The notes under the pieces: generated by a model
Database searches by the model: none
The model's input: only the letters and a program-made list of their open reading frames with translations
Told to the model about the DNA's origin: nothing
Part shown: piece after piece, positions 43,714 through 56,129 of the stretch
Layout: each line of letters opens with the position of its first letter
Position numbering within the stretch: the first letter of the stretch is position 1
Assembly (NCBI GenBank): GCA_003194525.1
Contig: NBIV01000199.1
Span: forward strand, 62,001-126,000
From: Gracilariopsis chorda
Taxonomy: Eukaryota; Rhodophyta; Florideophyceae; Gracilariales; Gracilariaceae
Direction of reading: 5' to 3'
DNA: 64,000 nt
Program-made: the position numbers and the translations under genes

Positions 43714-44268
43714 TTACTTGTCTAGACGGGTACCGACTAAAGGTAGAAGCAGATGCAGTGGAGCAACTTTGTTCGAACCGCAACAGTTTGCCGCAAATAC
43801 CAGGCCACTCAATAGTCTGCGCACATATGAAATGGGGTTCTGAGCAATAATATCGTTGACCTTGGCATACTGCATTTCCATCGTGGTCTCATTTTCAGAT
43901 ATGCCACGGTGTATGTCCTCCAACTTTACTATTAAATCGTTGCACCAACTAAACCCCCTGATGCTGAAAAGGATTCCATCATTAGCATCTTGTGCATTAG
44001 TTGCCTGCATGACGGGATGCATGTCCTCGGACTCCTCAGCCTCCATATCAATGAATGGATAGTATAGAACGGAATGATGTGCCGAACTAGAATCATCTGC
44101 CATCTCACGAATGAAAGAGGTTGCAACTGGCTGTGCCGTCATGTCGTTGTTGGAACAAGAGTACTGAAGCTGAACAGTCACATTGAAGGGTATTATATAG
44201 ACACAAGGTACCCTAAGACGGACACTGCTTTTGCCAAGCTGGTATATCATGGCAAGGATGTGGGCCAT
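43714..44268 (-). CDS. Hypothetical protein, 184 residues
   Basis: An open frame with a mixed N-terminus, an acidic central patch (FIDMEAEESEDMHPVM) and a helical part (NDLIVKLEDIHRGISENETT). I recognise no family, signal peptide or membrane segment. It overlaps a Pro-rich frame on the other strand. It may be an exon of a host gene or chance. Confidence 0.2.
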   Translation of the reverse strand: MAHILAMIYQLGKSSVRLRVPCVYIIPFNVTVQLQYSCSNNDMTAQPVATSFIREMADDSSSAHHSVLYYPFIDMEAEESEDMHPVMQATNAQDANDGILFSIRGFSWCNDLIVKLEDIHRGISENETTMEMQYAKVNDIIAQNPISYVRRLLSGLVFAANCCGSNKVAPLHLLLPLVGTRLDK

Positions 44269-44339
44269 GATAGGTTATTATGAGTTCTTGCTTAGACCAA
44301 TTATGCATAACTAGAGATTATGCGCCTAAACTAATTGTC

Positions 44340-44347
44340 TATAAAAG
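44340..44347 (+). promoter_or_regulatory. TATA box, owner unknown
   Basis: TATAAAAG is followed after about 30 bases by CCAAGCCAACAAGG and then a long pyrimidine-rich stretch (CTTCTTCTTCC and on). The arrangement looks like a polymerase II promoter with leader, or the middle of a solitary LTR. No coding region with recognisable function follows. Confidence 0.3.
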
Positions 44348-45677
44348 CCCAAGGTCGGCGGCCTCCAAGCCAACAAGGGCCAGACTACTTCTTCTTCCTT
44401 TGGCGACCCCCTCCTTCCCTTAGATCTGTCTGCTCCTACCTGCCTCCAACACTAATCTACCACCCTTTCTTTCCATAACAGTGCAGCTTGGTCTCCTGCA
44501 CAATCTTGAGTGACTCGGCTGCCTTGGTCTGTTACGAGATCAGCCGGCGTATTAGTTTGCTCCAAGCCACGCATTAGACCTAAGGGTTTTGTCGTGTGTG
44601 TTCAGTGAAGAAGTTTGTATCCATATTGCGCTAGACCTAAGGTTTTGTTCGTGCATCTGTTGTCGCCATTGTTTTTATCTACCGCTGGTAGCTGGCCATT
44701 CTCTTTTGTACTCGTTCATCATCATCTACTTCCGCCTTACCATAGTCGAGGCCGTGCATTTCTTGCGCCTGTCGCTGCAGTACTCAAGTTGCTATGAATC
44801 CTTTTCGGTCTACTATCTATTGGCATTGCACGCCAGTGCTGGTACTCTCGATCTACGAATTTACTGTCAAGCTACTCTCCGGTAAAGGAGGGTACAAAAA
44901 GGGCTGTTGTCGTCCGTTGTCGTGAAATCGTGCAACATATCTCACAGAATTCTTTTGAATTTGTGGACGGAGTCTTTGATGTCCCTGGGTCAAGCACCAT
45001 AAGTTGAATTCCTATGTTGAATGTTACGTGGATGTTCTAAATTTGCTTACTGCAAATCAACATAAATCATACGAGCAGTTTTGTCTATCCAAACCAAACT
45101 GTGTTTGTTGAAAATATGAGTTTGGACCCAAAATAGTAGAGTAATTCTGACAACAGATCTTACATTACTAGACGTTTGTCTTTGAAACTGTTTCAAAGAT
45201 TTCTAGAAGCAGACGATATTTAAATGTTATGGTTGAACTGTTTCTTTATTTGCTGCAGCAAACCACCCCTTTAGGACCATTGGGGTGTCACTCAAATGTG
45301 CTGGCCACTGAGCCCAGAGCACAAGAAATTTATCCTTCATCCACTGCATGGAAACCGAAACCTCTTTTCCCACTACCTGAAGGTAGCATGATAGTTTCCG
45401 TCGCCCTCTTCACTTTAGTTTTTTCTTCAGTACACAGCGATATGAGATAGAGAGGTTTGAGTAAAGTCGGTCTGAACAACAACTTTGAACATTCGTCGTC
45501 ATTGATATATTCAGAAATGTCACAACTGTCATCATATATATCCGATTACACATGTTTTCTAATCTCGGAGTCTGAAAATTCCCTGTTGAACGTATCAGAA
45601 TCATCTTCCCTAGGTTTTCATGCAAAAAATTGGAGGAATTGGCTCAACTCTACTGTTTTGGCTCCCTGTTAGTCGGA

Positions 45678-45972
45678 TACGATACGCGGTTGAAGCCTGT
45701 CTGAATAGCGCGGTAGGCAAAAGAAAACAGTCACAAAAAGGCTTAGAAGTCTCCCTGAGTTCTGTCCCCTTCCTTTGGAGTTCTCTCCGAAGGCAGGCTT
45801 ATTTATTCTGTAGTTCTATTGCGCGCAGCCTTCTTCTGGAAGCCCACCTACGACTACTTAGGTTGCGTTTGCACTGTGTGGGCTACCACACGATTCAAAC
45901 TGCTTCAGTTTGAATTTTGGTGATTCTTCCGGAAACCACTGTTTTCACTTTGGGAAATTGCTGCAATAGTTA
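45678..45972 (-). repeat. Element C: 3' LTR (left end)
   Basis: Almost colinear copy of 50686-50979. On the minus strand it begins TAACTATTGCAGCAA and ends CAACCGCGTATCGTA. A polypurine tract (ATGGGGGACTGG on the minus strand, 45973-45984) stands directly before it, as expected for a 3' LTR. The exact outer bases are uncertain because the usual TG...CA ends are not evident. Confidence 0.85.
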
Positions 45973-46296
45973 CCAGTCCCCCATAATCAAACGACTCGTT
46001 TGAATAGTGTACTTCAATGTTGCGAGCAATTTTTCGCTGACGCTGGGTTCCTGACTTTTGCTGATTTCCAGCTGTTCTTTCAGTAGTACGGGTACATCTT
46101 CTTTGAGTGATTTGATAGATACCCAGTCTGTTTCATCGTCGGTAAAACCTTTCCACTTCACAAGCAGTTCTGGAACGCCAGCTTTGCGGCGAAGGTCCTT
46201 GAATTCATCGATAGCCAGTAAGTCTTTTGCTTGATACGCAAGATGGTCCTTGATTTCTTGAGTACCCATAAAATCTTTGTTGCTCTCAAACTTCAA
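45973..46296 (-). pseudogene. Element C: C-terminal chromodomain
   Basis: The minus strand reads PELLVKWKGFTDDETDWVSI followed by KSLKEDVPVLLKEQLE, the core of a chromodomain (LVKWKGF...W). It is preceded by HLAYQAKDLLAIDEFKDLRR. The polypurine tract overlaps the end of this reading frame. Part of a fossil element. Confidence 0.7.
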
Positions 46297-46326
46297 ACTG
46301 CGTCCATGAACCCAATCTTTCTTTCT

Positions 46327-47064
46327 TTACAACAATTCTTTCACTTGAAAGACGTAGTTGTCTCTGAAGAGTGCAACTCTAAAAGCTCCATGCCATTTCA
46401 GATTGAGTTTTGAACCAATATTCTCCTCCAAGACACCTCGAAGTACGAAATATCCCTTTGAGAAATTGATGCTTCGGATTCCTGTTTTGTGATTGTGAGA
46501 GTCTACCGCAGCCTTTCTGCGCTTATCTGCGCGGCAAGCACATTCTATGTGGAGCAGGGAGAGTGATTCGTGCAACTTCTCGGTATCAATTAGGGCTGTC
46601 CCTCTTGCGCTTTCGACACTTCTTGTGGTCACAACGTCATGATCTCTGACAATGGCAGACAGTGTTGAGTCCCATCGTAAGCCGTTGAAAATCGTAAGAG
46701 GAAATTTGCCATTCAGTCTACGCGTGGGGGAATTATTCAAGGCAGACTGAACTAGAGGAAGGATTGACGGCCAGCCCTTTTGCGGCATTTGAAATTCAGA
46801 CAGTATCGCCCTTATCGTTCTCAGTAGCTTTCTGCACACTTCTTTCACAGAATCATTAGTCCAAGGACAATACGGGAGTGTGAAATGGTGATTAGACTTC
46901 AGTGCTTCGGCGACCTGTTTCACTAGCTGATTCTTGAACTGGTTTCCTTTGGCGGATATCCAACATTTTGACACTGCGAATGATGCGAACCAGTCCAGTA
47001 GTACCTCTGCTGTGTTCTCCGCGTCAGCATCTGATGTAGGCTTCAGCCAAACGTATCGCGACAA
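46327..47064 (-). pseudogene. Element C: integrase core
   Basis: Integrase motifs are VSKCWISAKGNQFKNQLVK (second catalytic region), HFTLPYCPWTNDSVKEVCRK (third region) and WPSILPLVQSALNNSPTRRL. The YCPW-type signature is known to me from Gypsy elements of oomycetes and some other protists. Part of a fossil element. Confidence 0.75.
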
Positions 47065-47412
47065 GTAGTCCTTGACGATTAGGACTTACAGAAGGCCTTT
47101 CTCTCCGCGTTTCATGTAACAGTAGTGAAAGTGAATTATTTCGTTTGGCTTATAGGCATGCATGGTGTGGCCGAGTGGTCTGGGTACAGTAGAACCAGGC
47201 TCTGTTGCTATGCATTGGAAACAGGATGATACAAACTGGTGGGTGTCTTCGCGAATGTTCTTCCAACTAAAATGTTCAGAGACGGATGCCAGCGTAGGGT
47301 CGAATGCTCTGTGGCCTCCTCTTCTGGTATGTGCGGCGATAAGTGGTCGTAGATGCAGCAGCTTGTCCAGTTCAGGGATCCATATCTGGCCTGAAACGAA
47401 TTTCCAAGGCTT

Positions 47413-48117
47413 CTATTGCTTCGAGAGATTGTTAGGAGGTTGTGTGGAGTGCATATTTTGTGACGCGATTATTTCTTGCTTCAATGGCCAGTCAAGTTCT
47501 TCTTCGATACTTGGACTGATCGGGGTGGCCATAAGTGCGCTGGCTCTTCCTACATTAGAAAACTGTACTGTATTCTTTGGCTCTGCCGCCCATCTAGAGA
47601 GCATGTCGGCCCAGATATTCTTCTCTCCCGGGATGTGCTCGATGATGTAACAGAATGCGTTCAGCTTGAGGGCCCACCGCATGAGTTGGTTTGCTGCATG
47701 TCGCGCTATCCCCGGGTTCTGGCCATATGAGTCGTATATGTATACGAGGTTGGAATGGTGTGTGTAGATTGAGGTCATTCTGCTAGCTGTGGGATAGTCC
47801 ATTCTGCACATGGCTTCGACTATAGCTAACCTTTCCTTTTCGGCGACGCTCCTTCTTTCAGCAGAACCCCTAAACGAACCAGACAGGAAATACATTGGCT
47901 CGTGGATTTGGTTTTCAACTGATTTGCGTTCTTCCACCTTAGGCGACTGCGTTAGGATGGCAGACCAATGAAAATCCGAGGCGTCGGTGAAGAGGCAAGT
48001 TCTGTACCTTTCCTTAGGCAGCGAGAGCCTAGTTGCCACAGCTAGTTGTGAAATAATTTGGTTGAATGCTGTTTTGTGTGTGTTCCTCCAGGAGTTCCTG
48101 ATGCGAATCTTCCCCAC
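47413..48117 (-). pseudogene. Element C: RNase H region
   Basis: RNase H motifs: TCLFTDASDFHWSAILTQ, SVAEKERLAIVEAMCRMDY and IYTHHSNLVYIYD, then LMRWALKLNAFCYIIEHIPG and NIWADMLSRW, which is the usual end of a Gypsy RNase H. Part of a fossil element. Confidence 0.75.
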
Positions 48118-48129
48118 TGCCTTCTTGGT

Positions 48130-49141
48130 TCATTTACCGGCCTGCTTATACGCTTCTTCGAGTAGGTCGTGGAGCGGCTGAATTATCTGTGAGTAGCTCG
48201 GAATACAAGATCGTATCCAGCTTGTGGCACACATTAGTTGCTGCAGTTCGCTACCCATCTCAGGCTTTTGCATGGTCGACAGTGCTTCAAGGTTCCGAGG
48301 GTCGAAACGGACTCCTTCTTGCGATATGATTTTGCCGCAGAACTTCACTTCCTTGCAGAAAAACAAGATTTGGCCGCGTTGACTTTGACACCAATGTTGC
48401 GGCAGACAGATGAAAAGCCTTAATGTCGTCTAGTAGCTTCTCCTCCGTTTTTGCGTACATGAGAAAGTCTTCAAGCCACTGTATCATTCGCTGTACCTTT
48501 CCTGCAAAGTGTTCGGTAGTGACGAACGGGAAATGATTCCCAGAACTCATTCCTCCCTGAAAAGTTCGTGTTGGTGAGTAAACTGCATCTGGGGTTTGTA
48601 TTAACATGGTTTCTTGCGAGGTAGGGTCTAAGGGTATTTGCCGGTACCTGTGGCTGAAATCGATGTTAGCAAAGCATTCGCTCTCACTACACTTCTGGAG
48701 AAGGGACTCCAGATGTGGCATGGCTGACTGCAGGGGAAGTGTCCTGGCATTGGTTCCACAAAGATCCACTATGAAACGTAGCTTTAAAGTCCCTGTCTTC
48801 GATATGGCTAGTGCTGGGCCTGCCCAACGCGCGCTCGGGTTCCTATATACGGTGCCGACTTTCACCAGCTGCCGTATTGTGTGTTGGATGAAACCTCTTT
48901 GTTTTGGAGCGTAGCGGCTATGCGCGCATCGGAAGGGCTTGACTTTACGTTTGAGGCGCACGGACAGTAGTGTTACCTTTGCAGGAGGATCGGGCCCCAG
49001 TTTGAGGTGAAAAAAGTCCCGATGGCTTTCCAATAATGACTTCAATTCTTTGGTGCCTGTAGGAGACATTCCGTTGGCTGTGGCGTTTTCAACGGCCTTC
49101 ATTACTGCTTTCTGAATCGTTTTTGTCATTTTTAATCCCAA
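48130..49141 (-). pseudogene. Element C: reverse transcriptase region
   Basis: RT motifs are RNPSARWAGPALAISKTGTL, KLRFIVDLCGTNARTLPLQS, CFANIDFSHRYRQIPLDP and GGMSSGNHFPFVT, then MIQWLEDFLMYAKTEEKLLD at the active-site strand. The thumb region (KEVKFCGKIISQEGVRFDP) lies near 48360-48270. Part of a fossil element. Confidence 0.7.
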
Positions 49142-49149
49142 ATACTGCT

Positions 49150-49700
49150 TGTAGACACTCTGGAAGTTCTATCGGATCGTAGTCTGCTTCTTCGTAGCTC
49201 AGTCCTTTGAAGGTTATCGAAGAAAGCCGCGCAGTCTCTGACTTCAGCTCTCTCTCTGACATACCCTCGATTGCTGCGCCCACTTTTCGAAGATGCGTTC
49301 CCAGATCGAGTCCGATTGCCTTCAGAAGCGGTGTACATAGTAGTACTTCTGCCATGTCGTCTTCTGCAATCAAAAATTCTACATCTCGAATGCAGACGGG
49401 GAGGCAAGTGTTTGGAAAGGTCGTCGTAAGTGATAGCTGTTTTTTCTCGCAGCTGTCGATTTGCGCATTTCGGTACGGTCTCTAAATGGTGGCTCTAGTA
49501 TCATTGGCTCCTCGAGTCTCTGACGGGGCGTGTTGGGATGCTTTTCCCTGGTTACTGCAAATAATGAGGATGAGATGGTAGAATAGTCGGCTCCTGAGCC
49601 TCCCAAGGCAACTTCTTCCACGTCGTTGAGCAATACCAAGTACCTGCCTTTGTCTTCATTTGGAGTTGTTCGTGAAAGGTAACGAATGGAAGGCATATTC
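49150..49700 (-). pseudogene. Element C: retropepsin region
   Basis: A retropepsin-like segment is recognisable from VEEVALGGSGADYSTISSSL at the active-site end and from AEVLLCTPLLKAIGLDLGTH at the C-terminal end. The latter matches the LLG.P.L...G.DL pattern of this group. Part of a fossil element. Confidence 0.5.
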
Positions 49701-49936
49701 GCCTTCTTCCCGTTTTTGTTCTTTTTTGCCTAGAATCAGTCCAAAAGTTCCCGCCATTTCTCCTCCGAGGGGACTGGACATTTTGTCATGGGATGGATGC
49801 CATCGCATTCTTCGGTGTTGAGGCACGGCCTATTCCAGTCTCATTGGGCTTACTTCTCTTTCATGTTTACGGACTCTGCCTTTTTTCCGAGACGTTCGCG
49901 GACGGGGCTGTTAGTCTTCTGGACCTTTCCTGGGCG

Positions 49937-50527
49937 CTATTTCCCGGTCCCGTTCTGGGTGTTCTTCTGGTAGCTCTGTCCGTGCTTTCGTTTCGGCTTT
50001 GAAGTATCTGACTGAACGGCATGAACTTGGTCCTCGAATTTTGACAGTGTGTTTGCAAGGAACTTCACGTTTCCTTTCTGCTCTGCAGTCCACATGCACA
50101 CCTGGTCTCTAACCAGTTGCTTCGGTTCGGGCGGTTCTACTTTGCTCACGAGCTTCGTGACCAACTGTTTGCATCTGTCGCTCTCTGTGATTACCTCAGA
50201 AGCATTATGCTCATCTATTGCGGTTATAACGTTGAGCACAAACTGTTCTGTGGTTCTCTCAGAGTCTCTCGGGAAGATCTTATACGTTACTCTGAAAATT
50301 GTCTCATCCACGCGATCATTGAGGTGTTGAGATCTGTGTGCCAGGAGAGAATAAAACCAGTTCTTCACAGAGTCGTGCGTTGCTTCTTCGGCCTTTGAAG
50401 TGCCCTCGATCCTGCCTAGGATGCAAGGGCTGTGCAGCAGCTTGGGTTTGATACATTGACGAATTGATGCAGCTTTGATTCTCTGGTTAGGCGGTCTGCG
50501 TGCATTGATTTCATTCACGGGCTCCAA
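49937..50527 (-). pseudogene. gag: Element C: gag region
   Basis: A frame of 196 residues with helical capsid-like character (VKNWFYSLLAHRSQHLNDRV, then ERTTEQFVLNVITAIDEHNA) and a coiled-coil-like segment (VKFLANTLSKFEDQVHAVQS) before a basic end. It is the first recognisable coding part after the 5' LTR. Assignment rests mainly on position. Part of a fossil element. Confidence 0.5.
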
Positions 50528-50685
50528 ATAGGATGAGTAATTTTTGTTTCAAAACGAGTCAGTTCCGATTGCGTTGCTTTAGCCAAGTTTGAGGCTTGGA
50601 TAGTGTTAACCAGTCCATAAGTAGACATCTTCTTCTCGTATTGTTCCGGTAAGATTTGTCGTTTTAAAGCGCTTTGTTGGTCACT

Positions 50686-50979
50686 TACGATATGCCGTTG
50701 AAGTCTGTCTGAATAGCGCGGTAGTCAAAAGAAAACAGTCACAAAAAGGCTTAGAGGTCTCTCTGAGTTCTGTCCCCTTCCTTCTGAGTTCTCTTCGAGG
50801 GCAGGCTTATTTATTCTGTAGTTCTATTACGGGCAGCCTTCTTCTGGAAGCCCACCTACGACTGCGTAGGTGGCGTTAGCACTGCGTGGGCTACCACACG
50901 ATTCAAACCGCTTCAATTTAAATTTTGGTGCTTCTTTCGGAAACCACTGTTTTCACTTTGGGAAGTTGCTGCAATAGTT
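50686..50979 (-). repeat. Element C: 5' LTR (right end)
   Basis: Mate of 45678-45972. Long blocks are shared exactly, for example GGCTACCACACGATTCAAAC. On the minus strand it starts TAACTATTGCAGCAAC and ends CATATCGTA, and it is followed by a short leader and then gag. Confidence 0.85.
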
Positions 50980-53900
50980 AAAACTCCCACGTCCTAGATA
51001 CTCTTTCAAAATTCGAAGTAGATGATCTCAATAACTATAGAGCTTCTGTTTTCGAAAACTTAGCTTCTGACTTCCACACATCTTTCGACTTTTCGGATTT
51101 TGCGTTCTCCGGTCTTCGAATGAGATTCTACTCAAAATTGTTCCTAAGTAGTTTGATGGGTGTAGAATACTGCATAAGTCGACCAGCCTTTCTGCAGATA
51201 GATCTAAGACTTGGGAGTCAGTCACACAAAGGGAGTGTACAGAGTGGTCTGTACCATTTATCATCATGATAGCTGGCTTTGGTAACAATTTGTGTTTTCC
51301 ATCGAAAGTTGTTGCTAGTTTCTTGTGACTACGGGAGTGAATTAGGAATATGAAGGGAAGTTTGATCGCTTCATCATAGTTGTGGCGTAGAAGTACGCAT
51401 CAAATGAGAATGTTACAAGATGTTCGTTAAGTAATTGGAAAAAGGCAGGGCTCTCCAGATTCCGTTAATTTTTTCACCGAATAACCCCCGATTCTACTCA
51501 TGAAAGTGATTCTAACATGACGTAATGAAACTTATTTACTTTGTTATACCTGAAACCGAAAACAGGTTCTTAATTAACATTCAGGGCAAAAACCTATAAA
51601 GTAGAGCACCATAGTCATGGCAATGGATATTAAACGTTATTAAGGACATCGATGGCATTATTTCGAATCTAGAAATGTTATGGGATTCGTTTTTGTCAGT
51701 TTCGTACGGTAATTGTTGACTTGAATAAAATATTATTAAAATGAAACAGATATCATGTAATTCAACTAAATTTACGGCATACAGTAAAAACGTCTAACGG
51801 CACTTTTGACTGTTTCTATGTCCTTTTTATGCCGAAAACATCTTCTCCAGTTTGATTTTAGTTGTACGTTTGGTCATAGATTTGCTCACTCTTTCTTAGT
51901 AGTGAGAGATGTGACTGGTGACAGCTTTTAGTCTACTAGAGAAATTCTTTTTTGCAATGTTTAAAAACATGATACCGGATAGATTTGGTATCAATTCAAA
52001 GTTTTTAGGTAGGCATATGAGCGATTTATAAAACTAGGTCTAAAGAGAATGAAACTATTTTATACATTCACGTTTAAAGCCGTCTTCTGAAAACAATACA
52101 ATTACACTGGTTTTAATTACATTTAACATCTAGTTCGTAATATATGTCCAAGTCATGCCAAACAAAAGGAAGATAAAAACCTTACACGTATAGTGTTAGA
52201 GCTCTGAAGACATCTTAGAACAAGCACCTATTTTTTCAAAACATAAAGAAGTGCCACTTTACACTTTTCATTGAATTTCTAGGCACAGAATTGAATGAGG
52301 CCGTCACAGTTTCAAAAGATGGGTTCCTGACGGTTAAAGATTACACGTTTCATAATGCCTTTGTAAACTGAAACGTTTACGAAGATTTCGGTCGCTTGGG
52401 AATGGCTTCTGGGACTTCTCCTATTTGTACACTACGGTAAGACACAATTTATCTAACCTGGAGAACCAAAACCATTACTCCCGACTTCATCCTTCTTGTA
52501 GATCTATGTTTTGAGAAAGCCTTCAGATATTTTTGCAAAAGAGATGAAATAACTATAAAGACTGGTGTCCGAGGCGTCCTAGAATTCGTTTTGAAAGTCA
52601 TAATTGTACGTTTAGAGTTTTTGTTTTATGATATACTCATACAGGGCCTCTAACTGTTTTAGATTTGGTGAAATAAATGATTTTGGGAAAACGCTTTCTT
52701 TTCGTTTTAAACATGTTTATGAACCTGCACGGGGTGATATCTTGGGTATAACGAGATGTGGTTAAATACAAACAAAATGGCTTCGATGAACGGCATTGGA
52801 GGCATTGCGTCGAAGACTCAACCTTAGGTGTAGGGGTTAGTACCATGTTAATTACGGCAATGCAAAGAGATGGGAAAGCACTCCGAAGACGTTCCAGATC
52901 TTCCTCTCACGACAACGAAGCAGTAGGAGAGCCATTCCAGGGATGGCACGACACAGTCGGTTGTAAGCCGAGATCACCCTTTGCGCCGAGCGCAGAAAGG
53001 TAGAATAGGAAGTCCTTCAACACAGTTTATTGCTCCAACCAGGACGAAAGAGTCTGCACGGTGGCACACACGACAAGTATAAGTGCGAATCGCAGATTGC
53101 CGGAGCTACCCAAGTATAGGGAAAAGGGAGAAGAGGGAAGAACAAAAAGGGGTAAGTCACGAAAGGAATTGGGTACGACATTAACAAGGCCAGAAGCACC
53201 CGTATACACGGCGCAACCACAACAATGGCTAAAGCAGTCGTAGGGATGGGTTCCTCCGTCAAGCAAGGGGGCTGAGCCGTGGCCGACGGGATACCTCTCC
53301 GAGATGGAGCTTATTCCGCCCAAAGCCTGTGATTTCAGAGGCAAGACCTTGGTATCTTTACCCTTGTAGGGAACCTTTACTGGTACGGCGATCGAGTGAC
53401 GCTGTACCCAGTGGAGTGTCTCTCTCACTGTAATAACTAAATGAATACAAACATAACAAATCATTTCTATACAACACTGTAGTTTGGCCATGGAAGATGT
53501 GCAGTATCTCTCGCCAACATACGTCCAGTGAAGCCGTGTGCCACGTGCACTTCCGATTTTTGAGGACCACCGTAAGCCCTTACTCATCAACAAGCAACTT
53601 AACCAGAATGTCTGTGGTAGCAAATAAATTCTTGAGCAGGCAGTAAATTTCATATCCTCGTCCTCAGACGGAGCGACAACGTTAATGAGAAACGGCACGA
53701 AGGCGGAAACTCACCGTAAAAGGGGACCCGCCTCTGTAGTTCCGGATCAATGTTTAGAGTCTATGACATGTTCGTTTATCCCTCTTCCTGAACTACCTCT
53801 CTTTCCTACGGCTCACCTTGCATTCCGAGAGTGTCTAACCCTCCTCCCAGTCGTCTGCTCTAATTTTGCGGTGACTTCACCGGTTTCAGGTCAATTTCCT

Positions 53901-56129
53901 TGCCAGCGGCAGCAAAACATCCTGCATCGAGGAGATTTCTGGCACTACAGCCTGTTCAAGCTATTTCATAGCCTGCGATGGGTTCGTCACAAGGCACACC
54001 TTCGGGTTACACTATTCGTCCTGTAGAAAAATACTTATATGCGTACTCTCTAGGCGAATTAGATCATGAATGATTCAGTACAGACGCAGAATCGGTTCAA
54101 CTCATGTATGAGTGGACCCTAGGAGCATTTAGGTGAAATTTGATAAGAACTCTATTTGGTATTTTTGGAACCTTCGTGGGTGATTTCTATAACATCTGGA
54201 ATAGATGGAAGTGTGGTAGACGTACGGACAACATTCATGGCTGGCATGATTCACACGTGTCATGTTGGGCCGTGGCCGGCCAGGGCGTTCAGTGAAGCAG
54301 ACATGTGGACCATTCGTTCGGCACGCTACAGTAGGAGTGTTCTTAGTTTTATTATGACCCTTAGTAATTAAGGGAGGAAAGCCCTTCCGTTTCAACCAGT
54401 AATAGAGTTAAGCTATGACTGGGCTCTGAGTTTAACGCCTGCAAGAAGTGCAAAATTTCGCCTGGGGTTTTACTGCGTGTGGTCTCGTTATACTCACCCG
54501 CAAACTATAAACCAGAACCGATGATCTGTCTTACTCCGTGGGCTCGCCCGTGGTTCACTGTTTTTTCCGTATTGGTTATTCTCTAGTTTGTGAACTGATA
54601 GTAGTTTGGACTCAGTATTGAGTTTTGACGTGCTAGCTGAGTGAGTAACACCCCCACTGCCCGGTTTCTGTTGGCTTTCCACACGAACCGCTGGGTTGTA
54701 CCTTTCCCTTGGATTCTTCCCGCTCTTATTCTTTTTTCTTTTTTGGTTTCTCATGGAGTGCAACAACGCTTACATGGACCAGTGCACTAAGTTGTCCAGC
54801 TGGTATTCCTATTCTCCGTAACACCTTCGCCGGTACATTCGGAGTCCACCTTGGTTTCACATCCCAAGCCCGTATGGTCCGGAGGCCCCGTCGCTGTACT
54901 TACCTTGCAAAAAAGCAAATCTGCGAAAACCTTTAGAAGGATCTCCGGCCTAGGAGTAATGCTCCACACTTCCCATTCCTGCGACTTTCTTCGGTCAGAC
55001 GGCTGCTCTGGTACGGCTCACTAACAACGCTGTTATTGGTACTGATGTAAATACCCGGCGCAGTTGCCTCATGCTCAAGAATGCACTGTTTCATACACTG
55101 GCCGTCTGCGACGAGGAACTCATCGCGTCATACGTGGATACTGGTACTTCTGTGGTCAAGTTACGTGTCCTTCGCCTCGTAGTTCCAGCTTCTGATGCGC
55201 CCCCACGTGTTTTCCAATTATCATTCAGAGAGGTCACAGCTCGAATCGAGTGAAAGAGCTTCGCGAACAAGTTGTTTCTCACCGGTCCACCGTGAAGATT
55301 ACTGCGGTCAAATTGGTTCTTTATCGTTTACGCGAATACCTCCCGAGCCAGTCTAGCTGAGACAATCGCCACTCGTCGGTATACTCACAAGACTCATTTA
55401 CTACAATTGCAACCCTGGGAGTGGGATTAAACACTTTCATTTGGGGAAGCAAGATTCATTCGGTATGGCTTGATGATAAACAGTCGAATTGGAAAAGTCT
55501 TATAACTTCACAAACAGCAAATTTAATCGAGTTATATCTTCGATGAAGTACTAACGTAAATGCAGACGGGCCTAGAGCAAAGTTTTTTTGAATAAAGAGA
55601 CCAAGCAACCGAATTATAAAACTTTCCGGCGAAGCCACGACTATGGTATTTTAGAATCAACAATCCCGATGTCAAGGAAGTATAAAAATTATCAAACGGA
55701 CACTAAACACGTTCCTACCGGACTGTATGGACTCGTAAGCGTATTTGGTAAGCTCTAATACGTCCTGGATGCCCAGAACCGGGGGTAGAATACCGTTGGG
55801 TTTGGAAATAGCATCCGTCCCAAATTTATTGTAAGCTTGATAGGAAGTTATAATATTTGAAAAAGACGTTGTGTACGAAAAGAACACGCCATCGTCGATG
55901 GGAAAACCGTGCAGCTGGACTGCACAAGTGGCGTACCAGCTTGCTGGATGAAAATCCTCCGGCATAATAGTCCCGAAAAACGATTGCTTTAGTTGCCATC
56001 AACTGCGCGGATGTAGCCGATGTGTGCGGGAAGTCCACGAGTGAGGGCGCTTCCATTCGTTATTTCCCTCCACTTTCATTGTAGGTAATTCAACTTGGGA
56101 GTTACACAGTGTAACTAGCGTAGCTGTTC
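50980..56129. other. AT-rich and unassigned region between elements C and D
   Basis: From 51.0 to 52.7 kb the sequence is AT-rich with no reading frame of note. From 52.7 to 56.1 kb there are medium frames on both strands, the longest at 53027-53698 (minus, 223 residues, Cys- and Leu-rich with hydrophobic stretches), but none has a recognisable domain. A basic Ser/Asn-rich frame at 54494-54766 (minus) could be retroelement linker or gag remains. The 3' LTR of element D is expected near 56 kb but was not identified. Confidence 0.4.

Larger units (their letters stand above)
42931..45677. other. Unassigned region between pogo-like and Gypsy C elements
   Basis: Two overlapping medium frames on opposite strands occur at 43406-43843 (plus, Pro/Ser/Ala-rich) and 43714-44268 (minus). 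A TATA box stands at 44340-44347 followed by a CT-rich stretch. No polymerase or transposase motif is seen. The arrangement could be a promoter with leader or an isolated LTR. Confidence 0.4.
45678..50979 (-). mobile_element. Gypsy element C: Ty3/Gypsy retrotransposon with both LTRs, minus strand
   Basis: Two LTRs of about 294 bases flank, in minus-strand order, gag, protease, reverse transcriptase, RNase H, integrase and a chromodomain. By eye the LTRs differ at about 21 of some 280 aligned positions (7-8%) and no indels are needed, so this is an old but not ancient insertion. The coding region is broken, with about half a dozen breaks. Its proteins differ strongly from A, B and D. I could not find a matching target-site duplication at the outer ends. 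Confidence 0.88.

Noticed and set aside
53027-53698. 223-residue Cys/Leu-rich reading frame, possibly a membrane protein
   Set aside because: Hydrophobic stretches are irregular, no signal peptide is present, and plus-strand frames overlap it. Too weak to call a gene.
55071-55253. Retropepsin-like YVDTGTSVV in a plus-strand frame
   Set aside because: A single short match without the second protease motif or any neighbouring gag or RT sequence in that orientation.
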